This document shows positions 57,004-64,000 of a stretch of 64,000 nucleotides of DNA, in pieces. This stretch comes from Microbacterium memoriense. GTDB taxonomy: Bacteria; Actinomycetota; Actinomycetes; Actinomycetales; Microbacteriaceae. Every line of letters begins with the position of its first letter. The stretch's first letter is position 1. Location of the stretch: the NCBI RefSeq assembly GCF_025398275.1, contig NZ_JAODOR010000006.1:39351-103350 (forward strand), given 5' to 3'. Under the pieces are notes generated by a model. It searched no databases. It had not been told where the DNA came from and saw only the letters and a list, made by a program, of their open reading frames with translations. A program made the translations under genes and the position numbers.

Positions 57004-58032
57004 GTGAACGAGGCTGGCGAAGAACGCACGCGGACGGCGAGCATCCGCGACGTCGCCCGTGCCGCCGATGTTTCCTATCAGACCGTGTCCCGCGTCCTGA
57101 ACGATCATCCGAGCATCCGGCCGGCCACGAAACAACGTGTCCTCGATGCGATGGAAGAACTGCGTTATCGGCCCAATCAGGCCGCACGCGCCCTCGTGAC
57201 GAGCCGGTCGAGCACCCTGGGTGTGATCCTGGGTTCGCGCGGCGAATACGGTCCGACGTCCAGCCTCGCCGCGTTCGAAGACTCGGCGCGTGAGCACGGG
57301 TACTGGGTCAATTCGGCATATCTGCGTGACACGCAGCCGGAGACCATCCGCGCCGCCGTCGAACACCTCCGCCGACAATCGGTGGAGGGGATCGTCGTCC
57401 ACGCGCCGCAAGTGCGCGTCTTCGACATTCTCGCCGAGCTGGATGTCGATATCCCGTATCTCGGTCTGAACACGGCCGAACGCGGCATCGTGGAGCTCGC
57501 CGAGGACCAGATGCGGGGCGGCAAAATGGCCACCGAGCATCTCATCGAACTCGGGCACGTCGAGATCGTCCACGTCGCGGGCCCGCAGGACTGGATCGAG
57601 GCGGAGAGCCGGATGCGGGGATACCTGCACGCTTTGTCCGACGCCGATCTGCCGACGCGCGCGCCGATCCTGGGGGACTGGACCGCAGATTTCGGGTACC
57701 GCGCGGCGTTGGAGCTGTCGCATCGCCTTGATTTCACCGCCGTATTCGCCGCCAACGACGCCATGGCGGTGGGCCTCATGCACGGTTTTCGTGACGTGGG
57801 CATCGACGTGCCGCGGCGCGTGAGCATCGTGGGGTTCGACGACATCCCCCTCGCGGCACATAGTTGGCCGCCGCTGACGACGGTCCATCAGCAGTTTGCC
57901 GGTCTCGGACGCCGGGCCGTCACCGAGCTGCTGCGTCTGATCAACGCCGATGACGCGCCTCCGCTGCTCGCGTCGGTCGAGCCGAGTCTGGTGGTCCGCG
58001 CCTCGACTGCACGGGCATTCGGGCACCAATAG
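57004..58032 (+). CDS. LacI-family sugar operon regulator
   Basis: 342 residues. Helix-turn-helix and hinge at the N-terminus (TASIRDVARAADVSYQTVSR, then VLNDHPSIRPATKQRVLDAM), followed by a periplasmic-binding-protein-like effector domain (for example TLGVILGSRGEYGPTSSLAA, AVFAANDAMAVGLMHGFRD, VSIVGFDDIPLA). GTG 57004 is preferred: GAGG lies upstream and the likely transcript start (about 56985) falls after the earlier in-frame GTG at 56977, which is inside the operator. The ABC sugar importer begins 134 bases on, behind a matching operator. The effector is unknown; a pentose or galactose-type sugar would fit the transporter. Confidence 0.92.
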   Translation: MNEAGEERTRTASIRDVARAADVSYQTVSRVLNDHPSIRPATKQRVLDAMEELRYRPNQAARALVTSRSSTLGVILGSRGEYGPTSSLAAFEDSAREHGYWVNSAYLRDTQPETIRAAVEHLRRQSVEGIVVHAPQVRVFDILAELDVDIPYLGLNTAERGIVELAEDQMRGGKMATEHLIELGHVEIVHVAGPQDWIEAESRMRGYLHALSDADLPTRAPILGDWTADFGYRAALELSHRLDFTAVFAANDAMAVGLMHGFRDVGIDVPRRVSIVGFDDIPLAAHSWPPLTTVHQQFAGLGRRAVTELLRLINADDAPPLLASVEPSLVVRASTARAFGHQ

Positions 58033-58062
58033 TGACGCTTCGATAACGGCCCTATCCGCGGA

Positions 58063-58115
58063 TTGACACGAGGGGCCGAAAGGTGCACGATGAGTGAGCA
58101 ATGTGAACGGTCACA
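58063..58115 (+). promoter_or_regulatory. Promoter and LacI-type operator of the sugar importer
   Basis: TTGACA (58063-58068), a 17-base spacer and CACGAT (58086-58091). TGTGAACGGTCACA (58102-58115) lies just after the expected start point and is one base from the palindrome TGTGAACGTTCACA, like the site before the regulator gene. Confidence 0.7.
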
Positions 58116-58166
58116 TTTACCGGATCCGCAACGAACGCGGAGACGAAGACGAGGAGGTCGCGCCGC

Positions 58167-59714
58167 ATGACCGACGCAGTCCCGATTCTGGAGATGCGCT
58201 CCATCACCAAGGAGTTCCCCGGAGTCAAGGCCCTGTCCGACGTGTCGATCACCGTGGGCGCCGGCGAGATCCACGCGATCTGCGGCGAGAACGGTGCCGG
58301 CAAGTCCACGCTCATGAAGGTGCTCTCCGGGGTCTACCCCTACGGCACCTACTCGGGTGAGATCTGGTTCCGCGGCGGTGTTGTGGAGTTCAAGGACATC
58401 CGCGCCAGTGAGCAGGCCGGCATCGCGATCATTCATCAAGAGCTCGCGCTGATCCCGGAGCTCTCGATCACCGAGAACATCTTCCTCGGCAACGAGATCG
58501 CCCACGCCGGCATCATCGACTGGTCGGCCGCCCGCGGGCGTGCCGTCGATCTCCTGGCTCGGGTCGGCCTGCGCGACGACCCCGACACGCAGATCAAGCA
58601 CCTCGGCGTCGGCAAGCAGCAACTCGTTGAAATCGCGAAGGCGCTCGCGAAGGACGTCAAACTCCTCATCCTCGACGAGCCGACGGCGGCGCTCAACGAA
58701 GACGACTCGCAGCACCTGCTCGACCTGATCCTCGGCCTCAAAGGCAAGGGGATCACGTCGATCATCATCAGCCACAAGCTCAACGAGATCGAGCAGATCG
58801 CCGACGCGATCACGATCATCCGTGACGGACGCACGATCGAGACTCTCGACGTGCACGCCGGTGGCGTCGACGAGGACCGCATCATCCGCGGCATGGTCGG
58901 CCGTTCTCTCGAGAGCCGGTACCCGGATCGCACGCCGCACATCGGAGACGTGTTCTTCGAAGTGCGCAACTGGACCGTGCGGCACCCCCAGATCGCCGAG
59001 CGCCTCGTGTGCAAGGGGTCGAACATCTCCGTGCGCAAGGGAGAAATCGTCGGACTTGCGGGCCTGATGGGCGCCGGTCGCACCGAGCTCGCGATGAGCC
59101 TGTTCGGCCGTTCGTACGGTGTGTACGAATCAGGTCAGGTGCTCATCAACGGCAAGGAAGTCGCGCTCAAAGACGTCCAATCCGCGATCGATCATGGGCT
59201 TGCGTACGTCAGTGAGGACCGAAAAGCACTGGGCCTCAACCTCCTGGACACGATCAAGCGGTCGATCGTCTCAGCCAAGCTGGGCAAGATCGCTCGGCGC
59301 GGCGTCATCGACCCGTACGCGGAAAGCGACGTTGCGGACGATTACCGCAAGCGGCTGCGGATCAAGACGCCGAGCGTCGACGTCGGTGTCTCGAAGCTGT
59401 CCGGCGGCAATCAGCAGAAGGTCGTCCTCGCGAAGTGGATGTTCACCGATCCCGACCTGCTGATCCTCGACGAGCCGACGCGCGGTATCGACGTCGGAGC
59501 GAAGTACGAGATCTACACGATCATCCAGCAGCTCGCCGCACAGGGGAAGGGCGTCATCCTCATCTCGAGCGAGTTGCCCGAGCTCCTGGGCATCTCCGAC
59601 CGGATCTACACGATCTTCGAGGGGCAGGTCACCGATGACCTTCCCGTCTCCGAAGCAACACCCGAGAACCTCATGCGCAGCATGACCTCCGCACGACAGA
59701 AGGCAGGGCGATGA
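58167..59714 (+). CDS. Sugar ABC importer, double ATPase (MmsA/XylG/GguA type)
   Basis: 515 residues, two ABC domains. First: Walker [10 protein letters not shown], signature [16 protein letters not shown] (LGVGKQ instead of LSGGQ), Walker [14 protein letters not shown]. Second: a degenerate P-loop [10 protein letters not shown], intact [14 protein letters not shown] and [14 protein letters not shown]. This asymmetry is normal for the RbsA/XylG group. GAGGAGG precedes ATG 58167. The permease gene overlaps by 4 bases. Likely sugars are xylose, arabinose, galactose or glucose; the sequence does not decide. Confidence 0.94.
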   Translation: MTDAVPILEMRSITKEFPGVKALSDVSITVGAGEIHAICGENGAGKSTLMKVLSGVYPYGTYSGEIWFRGGVVEFKDIRASEQAGIAIIHQELALIPELSITENIFLGNEIAHAGIIDWSAARGRAVDLLARVGLRDDPDTQIKHLGVGKQQLVEIAKALAKDVKLLILDEPTAALNEDDSQHLLDLILGLKGKGITSIIISHKLNEIEQIADAITIIRDGRTIETLDVHAGGVDEDRIIRGMVGRSLESRYPDRTPHIGDVFFEVRNWTVRHPQIAERLVCKGSNISVRKGEIVGLAGLMGAGRTELAMSLFGRSYGVYESGQVLINGKEVALKDVQSAIDHGLAYVSEDRKALGLNLLDTIKRSIVSAKLGKIARRGVIDPYAESDVADDYRKRLRIKTPSVDVGVSKLSGGNQQKVVLAKWMFTDPDLLILDEPTRGIDVGAKYEIYTIIQQLAAQGKGVILISSELPELLGISDRIYTIFEGQVTDDLPVSEATPENLMRSMTSARQKAGR

Positions 59715-61054
59715 GCACCGAAACGGTCCCCACGAAGAGCGAGGGCGGTCTGGCCGACCTCAAGAAGATGTTCGGAGCCGGCACCTCTTCGCTCCGACAG
59801 TTCGGCATCCTCGCGTCACTGATCGCGATCATCCTGGTGTTCCAGATCTGGACCGGTGGAACGACGCTGTCATCGCAGAACCTCATCAACGTCGTGAGCC
59901 AGCAGTCCTACATCTTGATTCTCGCGATCGGCATGGTGATGGTCATCATCATGGGCCACATCGACCTGTCGGTCGGTTCGGTCGCCGCGTTCGTCGGCAT
60001 CATCGTCGCGAAATCGATGAGCGAGTGGAATGTCCCGTGGCCGTTCGCGATCGCGATCGGCCTGGTCGTCGGCGTGCTCGTCGGGGCCTGGCAAGGATTC
60101 TGGGTTGCCTATGTCGGCGTGCCCGCCTTCATCGTGACACTTGCCGGCATGCTGATCTTCCGCGGTGCCAACCAGGCGATCGGTCAGTCGACCACGACGC
60201 CGGTACCGCCCGAGTTCAGCTTCATCGGGTCCGGCTACCTGCCCGAGCTGCCGATCGCCGTCAACTTCAACGTCTTGACGATGCTTCTCGGCCTGATCGG
60301 TGTCGGCTGGATCGTCTACAACGAGTGGCGCCTGCGTCGTCAGCAGGCGCGGATCGGCACACCCTCCGCTCCGATCTGGGTGTCCGCGCTCAAGGTCATC
60401 GTGCTCTCGGGTGCCATCCTCTGGGCTGCGTGGCTCTTCGCGACGGGCCGTCCGGGAACGAGCTTCCCGATCTCCGGCGTGATCCTGCTCGTCCTCGTGG
60501 TGGTCTACTCATTCGTCACCAACAGCACCGTGTTCGGTCGCCACATCTACGCGGTGGGTGGAAACCGCATGGCCGCAGCGCTCTCGGGCGTCAAGGATCG
60601 CCGCGTCGACTTTTTCGTGATGATGAACATGTCGGTGCTCGCCGCCGTAGCGGGAATGATCTACGTCGGCCGAGCCACGGCCTCCGGCCCGCAGGATGGA
60701 AACGGCTGGGAGCTCGACGCGATCGCCGCGGTCTTCATCGGCGGAGCGGCGGTCTCGGGCGGCATCGGCACCGTGATCGGCTCGATCATCGGCGGTCTCG
60801 TCATGGCGTTCCTCAACAACGGACTGCAGCTGGTCGGTGCCGGTGCCGACACGGTGTCGATCACCAAGGGGCTCGTCTTGCTTCTCGCGGTCGCGGTCGA
60901 CGTGATGAGCAAGCGTCGCGGCGGACCGTCCATCATCGGACTCCTCACGCGTCGCCGCGACAAGGCCACAGAATTCCCCACCAGTGTGCCCGCCGTCATT
61001 CCGACGTCGGGAACGAATGAGTCGAGCCAGCCGGCCGACCTTCCCAAGGGCTAG
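59711..61054 (+). CDS. Sugar ABC importer, permease (MmsB/XylH/GguB type)
   Basis: 447-residue permease with about ten helices. [20 protein letters not shown] is the family hallmark; [39 protein letters not shown] and [20 protein letters not shown] follow. Both termini are polar; the last roughly 50 residues form a cytoplasmic tail. ATG 59711 overlaps the ATPase gene. Confidence 0.94.
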   Translation: MSTETVPTKSEGGLADLKKMFGAGTSSLRQFGILASLIAIILVFQIWTGGTTLSSQNLINVVSQQSYILILAIGMVMVIIMGHIDLSVGSVAAFVGIIVAKSMSEWNVPWPFAIAIGLVVGVLVGAWQGFWVAYVGVPAFIVTLAGMLIFRGANQAIGQSTTTPVPPEFSFIGSGYLPELPIAVNFNVLTMLLGLIGVGWIVYNEWRLRRQQARIGTPSAPIWVSALKVIVLSGAILWAAWLFATGRPGTSFPISGVILLVLVVVYSFVTNSTVFGRHIYAVGGNRMAAALSGVKDRRVDFFVMMNMSVLAAVAGMIYVGRATASGPQDGNGWELDAIAAVFIGGAAVSGGIGTVIGSIIGGLVMAFLNNGLQLVGAGADTVSITKGLVLLLAVAVDVMSKRRGGPSIIGLLTRRRDKATEFPTSVPAVIPTSGTNESSQPADLPKG

Positions 61055-61103
61055 TCCCGGGGCAAGCTCGCCTCAACCCACTCAAAGAGAAAGTGACGAA
61101 TCA

Positions 61104-62219
61104 ATGAAGAAGATCGCTCTCGCGGCTGCCGCCATGGCCGCCGTCGCGGCGCTGGCGTTCACCGGCTGCTCCGGCGCTCGCACCGACACGGCCAGCACGG
61201 ACGCGGCCGCTGCCGGGTTCGCCGCCGACGCCACGATCGGCGTCGCGCTCCCCGACAAGACCTCGGAGAACTGGGTACTCGCGGGTGACCTGTTCACGTC
61301 GGGTCTCACGGATGCCGGATTCAAGCCGGACGTGCAGTATGCACCGGCCACGAACACGGTCGCCGAGCAGCAGAACCAGATCTCGGCCATGGTCACCAAC
61401 GGCGCGAAGGTCATCGTGATCGGCGCAAAGGATGGCAAGCAGTTGGGCACGCAGCTCCAGCAGGCTGCCGACGCCGGCGTCAAGATCATCGCCTACGACC
61501 GGCTCATCGAGAACACGCCGAACGTCGACTTCTACGTCGCGTTCGACAACTTCAAGGTCGGCGAACTGCAGGGCCAGGCTCTCCTGGACGGGCTCGAGGC
61601 GCGCTCGGGTCACGGTGCGCCGTGGAACATCGAGCTGTTCTCGGGCTCGCCCGACGACGCGAACGCAGCCGTGTTCTTCGACGGCGCCATGAAGGTGCTG
61701 CAGCCGAAGATCGATGACGGCACGCTCGTCGTGGTGTCCGGTCAGACCGAGGTTGCGCAGACCGCAACCCAGGGCTGGAAGGCGGAGAACGCTCAGAGCC
61801 GCATGGACTCCCTCATGGTCGCGAACTACGCGTCGACCCCGATCGACGGTGTGCTCTCGCCGAACGACACGCTGGCACGCGCCATCATCACCTCGGTGAA
61901 GCAGGCCGGTACCGACATCACGAAGTTCACCGTCACCGGTCAGGACTCCGAGGCCGAGTCGGTCAAGTCGATCATGGCCGGCGAGCAGTACTCGACGATC
62001 AACAAGGACACGACGCTCCTGGTTGCGCAGACGATCGACATGATCATCTCGCTCCAGAAGGGTGAAGAGCCCGAGGTCAACGACACCGAACAGTACGACA
62101 ACGGTGTGAAGGTCGTCCCGGCCTTCCTGCTGCCGCCCGTCATCGTGACGCGGGAGAACGCGGCCGAGGCATACGCCAACAGCCCGAAGCTCCTCGAGAT
62201 CGTGAACGCCGCGCAGTAA
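61104..62219 (+). CDS. Sugar ABC importer, binding lipoprotein (ChvE/XylF type)
   Basis: 371 residues. A lipoprotein signal peptide ends LAFTGC with C22 as the anchor. The mature part is a family 1 periplasmic-binding fold: IGVALPDKTSENWVLAGDLF, IVIGAKDGKQLGTQLQQAAD, IIAYDRLIENTPNVDFYVAF, PIDGVLSPNDTLARAI and TVTGQDSEAESVKSIMAGEQ. The closest known relatives are ChvE/MmsE-like sugar-binding proteins. It is last in the operon rather than first, with a 49-base gap and its own AAAGAGAAAG ribosome-binding site. Confidence 0.94.
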   Translation: MKKIALAAAAMAAVAALAFTGCSGARTDTASTDAAAAGFAADATIGVALPDKTSENWVLAGDLFTSGLTDAGFKPDVQYAPATNTVAEQQNQISAMVTNGAKVIVIGAKDGKQLGTQLQQAADAGVKIIAYDRLIENTPNVDFYVAFDNFKVGELQGQALLDGLEARSGHGAPWNIELFSGSPDDANAAVFFDGAMKVLQPKIDDGTLVVVSGQTEVAQTATQGWKAENAQSRMDSLMVANYASTPIDGVLSPNDTLARAIITSVKQAGTDITKFTVTGQDSEAESVKSIMAGEQYSTINKDTTLLVAQTIDMIISLQKGEEPEVNDTEQYDNGVKVVPAFLLPPVIVTRENAAEAYANSPKLLEIVNAAQ

Positions 62220-62239
62220 ACAGCATCTCGTCTCTTCGG

Positions 62240-62269
62240 ACGGCCCTCGCTCCTCGGAGCGGGGGCCGT
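62240..62269 (+). terminator. Terminator of the sugar importer operon
   Basis: ACGGCCCTCGCTC (62240-62252) pairs with GAGCGGGGGCCGT (62257-62269), 13 bp with one T-G pair and a 4-base loop, 20 bases after the binding-protein stop. Confidence 0.8.
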
Positions 62270-62281
62270 TCGGCGCTCGCC

Positions 62282-63541
62282 CTATCTCCACACGGGTTCA
62301 TCGCCGCCCCAGGGACGTGGAGAGCGGAAGGCTGCGGGCCCTCCCGGATACTGCACCGCGGGCGCGGCGGTGCGGACGAGCTGCCGCTGCACCAGGAACT
62401 CCTGCAGGTGCGCCTGCGGATCGCTGTCGCGGATGTCGGCCGTCGGCGCGGTCCGCCGCGGCAACCCGATGAGTTCTGCGGCGACGCGTCGCAGTGATGT
62501 CTCCGCGAGCCACGAACCACCCTCTGTTGCCCGCCGTACGAGGAGATCGACTGCGGCAGCGGCCAGGAGGTAGCCGGCGCTATGGTCCAGCGCCTGCGCC
62601 GGGAGAGCGCCGGGGGCGGTCGTGGCCGACTCCAGCATCGCGATGCCGCTTTCCGCTTGCACAAGGCTGTCGAAGCCACGCCGCTGCGGATCACCCCAGG
62701 CGCTCAGCTGAAGGATGATGACGCCCGGGTGTGCGAGAGCGACTGCAGCGGGGGAGAGGCCGAGCCGTGCGAGCGCCGCCGGACGATAGCCCAGGGCGAC
62801 GACGTCCGCGTGCGCGAGAAGTCGGGTGAGTTGCGCTGCGCCCGCGTCGCTCCCCACGTCGAGGAGGGCGGACCGCTTGCCGTGGCCCGTGTCGAGATGC
62901 TGTGCGGACAGTTCGGGCAGGAAGGGTGGATCGATCCGGAGAACATCGGCACCGAGAAGCGCCAGCGTCCGGGTCGCGATCGGGCCTGCGATCACCCGGG
63001 TGAGGTCGAGGACGCGGATCCCGCGGAGCGGAGCGTCGGGTGCCGCATCGGGGAGGGGACGAGGGCGCGCCGCACCGAGCTGAGTGACGGCGACCAGGGG
63101 ATGCCGGCGCAGCGCGTCGTCGACGGTGGGATCCGGTACGCGCACCGCGACGCACAGGCCGCCTGCGACGCTGATCGCACGCGCGGCGGATGCGGATGTC
63201 CAGCGGGCGAGTTCATTCGCGACCGCGTCGACGTCGGCATCCTCGCTCAGCCGCAGAGCACTCACGAGGGCGGCGCGATGGTGGGGGTAGTTCGCGTGGG
63301 TGCGCACCCACCCGTCCGCCACACGGAAGAACGCAGACAATGGAGCGAAGGCGACGGGTGGGCGGCCGCCCACGCGGAGCCAGCGCTCGCTCGTATAGGC
63401 AGTGGCCACACGGTCCGCGTCGAGCTGGACGGGCCCCGTCACGTCGGCCGCGCGCATCGCGGCCCGCGTGACCGCGGAAACAGCGCGCTCCGCGAGCGCC
63501 GCAGCATTCGTCCGCGAGGGCAGGGGGACCGGGCCGTTCAT
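62282..63541 (-). CDS. CoA-transferase family III (CaiB/BaiF-like) protein
   Basis: 419 residues. The second half has the class III CoA-transferase pattern: GIRVLDLTRVIAGPIATRTL, then LALLGADVLRIDPP, GHGKRSALLDV and LGYRPAALARLGLSPAAVAL. The Asp expected as active-site nucleophile is not certain by eye. The N-terminal 190 residues look like a second, degenerate copy of the fold, a layout seen in actinobacterial homologues. Substrate unknown. ATG 63541 has TATCGT ending 6 bases upstream on its strand. It converges with the sugar importer operon. Confidence 0.82.
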   Translation of the reverse strand: MNGPVPLPSRTNAAALAERAVSAVTRAAMRAADVTGPVQLDADRVATAYTSERWLRVGGRPPVAFAPLSAFFRVADGWVRTHANYPHHRAALVSALRLSEDADVDAVANELARWTSASAARAISVAGGLCVAVRVPDPTVDDALRRHPLVAVTQLGAARPRPLPDAAPDAPLRGIRVLDLTRVIAGPIATRTLALLGADVLRIDPPFLPELSAQHLDTGHGKRSALLDVGSDAGAAQLTRLLAHADVVALGYRPAALARLGLSPAAVALAHPGVIILQLSAWGDPQRRGFDSLVQAESGIAMLESATTAPGALPAQALDHSAGYLLAAAAVDLLVRRATEGGSWLAETSLRRVAAELIGLPRRTAPTADIRDSDPQAHLQEFLVQRQLVRTAAPAVQYPGGPAAFRSPRPWGGDEPVWR

Positions 63542-63547
63542 GGCCAC

Positions 63548-63553
63548 ACGATA
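63548..63553 (-). promoter_or_regulatory. -10 box of the CoA-transferase gene (leaderless)
   Basis: Read on the minus strand, TATCGT ends exactly 6 bases before the ATG at 63541. Confidence 0.5.
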
Positions 63554-63636
63554 GTCCCGAGGGCGCACTTTCGGCGCCCGATCTGGGAGAACATACGGAA
63601 GCGATCGAGGCGACACGCCCGGGATGAGACCAGGAT

Positions 63637-63665
63637 TTGCCCGATCTGTAACCCCCGCGTAACTT
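63637..63665 (+). promoter_or_regulatory. rRNA operon promoter P1
   Basis: TTGCCC (63637-63642), a 17-base spacer and TAACTT (63660-63665), reading toward the rRNA operon. The transcript would start near 63672. Confidence 0.55.
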
Positions 63666-63762
63666 ATTACTTGTTCGCCCCACAGGGAAGAGCGAAAGGC
63701 CGGAAGGTCTCGCCCCCTCAAGTGGAGAGCCACCCCAACCCAAACCTCTCGTAGAGAGAACA

Positions 63763-63776
63763 AGACCTTCAGGTCT
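63763..63776 (+). repeat. Palindrome in the rRNA leader
   Basis: AGACCTTCAGGTCT, stem AGACCT/AGGTCT with a two-base centre, between the two rRNA promoters. CTCTC/GAGAG just before it (63746-63758) is another small stem. Confidence 0.4.
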
Positions 63777-63847
63777 AGGTCGGGATCACGCTTCGTGAGA
63801 TGACCTGTCATCACCGGATCACCGACGTAGAGTCGGAAATCGCCGGT

Positions 63848-63875
63848 TTGACAAGCGCCGAGCGAAGTGTAAGAT
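63848..63875 (+). promoter_or_regulatory. rRNA operon promoter P2
   Basis: TTGACA (63848-63853), a 16-base spacer and TAAGAT (63870-63875): a near-consensus housekeeping promoter, as expected for rRNA genes. Transcription would start near 63882. Confidence 0.8.
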
Positions 63876-63931
63876 AGAGAAGTTGCCCTGCGGGCGAGGC
63901 TGAGAGGCTGAGCAGTGGGAGCGTCCGATCC

Positions 63932-64000
63932 TTGAGAACTCAACAGCGTGCACTTGTCAAATGCCAAATAACCTCAACTCCATTTCGGTGGGGTGAGATT
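63932..64000 (+). other. rRNA operon leader with boxA-type antitermination motif
   Basis: TTGAGAACTCAACAGCGTGC (63932-63951) is the motif found in front of 16S rRNA genes in high-GC Gram-positives, containing the boxA-like TTGAGAACTC and a TTGAG/CTCAA repeat. The window ends before the 16S gene itself. The whole stretch 63542-64000 has no protein gene; it holds the promoters and leader described here. Confidence 0.8.

Overview
This is about 64 kb of chromosome from a high-GC Gram-positive bacterium. It is most likely a member of the Microbacteriaceae, in or near Microbacterium. The evidence is the high GC content, the frequent GTG starts, the actinobacterial gene order thyA-dfrA-dapA-rnj-ftsK-pgsA-cinA-clgR-recA-recX-miaB-miaA-dapF-hflX-lexA (parallel to the Rv2764c-Rv2720 stretch of Mycobacterium tuberculosis), the dual-function PriA in place of HisA, DUF3046 next to recA, and TANNNT -10 boxes set about 6 nt before many start codons (leaderless mRNAs). 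I see no phage, insertion sequence, CRISPR array or tRNA. The window reads as core genome and ends in the leader of an rRNA operon whose 16S gene lies just beyond base 64000.

Region by region. 1-1445: an epimerase-like SDR protein cut by the window edge, an OsmC peroxidase and a membrane-anchored thioredoxin, all on the minus strand. 1446-4962: thyA-dfrA, an AbiEi-like/DUF559 protein and dapA. 5012-11880: RNase J, a GNAT, FtsK, PgsA, CinA, a ClgR-type regulator and DUF3046. 11881-17487: recA-recX behind an SOS box, then miaB, miaA and dapF. 17494-25183: an RsmC-like methyltransferase, HflX, an S9 peptidase and metF-metE. 25173-27980: a membrane protein, then lexA divergent from a LysM gene that looks like an SOS division inhibitor. 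28026-33906: hisC-hisB-hisH-priA-sseB, DUF1844, and infC-rpmI-rplT with an AUC start codon on infC. 34000-45421: an rRNA methyltransferase, a glutamate-type ABC importer, pheS-pheT, an SMC-like ATPase and an ABC exporter pair. 45473-53454: an arginine-rich leader ORF and argCJBDF-(membrane acyltransferase)-argH. 53492-56952: SatD with a membrane partner, tyrS and DUF4184. 57004-62219: a LacI-family regulator and its ChvE/MmsA/MmsB-type sugar importer, with two near-identical operators. 62282-63541: a CoA-transferase family protein. 63542-64000: rRNA operon promoters and leader.

How they work together. LexA, RecA, RecX and the LysM protein form an SOS module, with candidate LexA boxes seen directly. 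ThyA and DfrA couple dTMP synthesis to folate recycling, and MetF and MetE close the methionine cycle. DapA and DapF serve lysine and peptidoglycan synthesis. The LacI regulator probably controls both itself and the sugar importer.

The least expected element is the 24-codon leaderless ORF just before argC. Its C-terminal half is packed with arginine codons, and the cluster has no argR. This suggests attenuation-type control of arginine synthesis.
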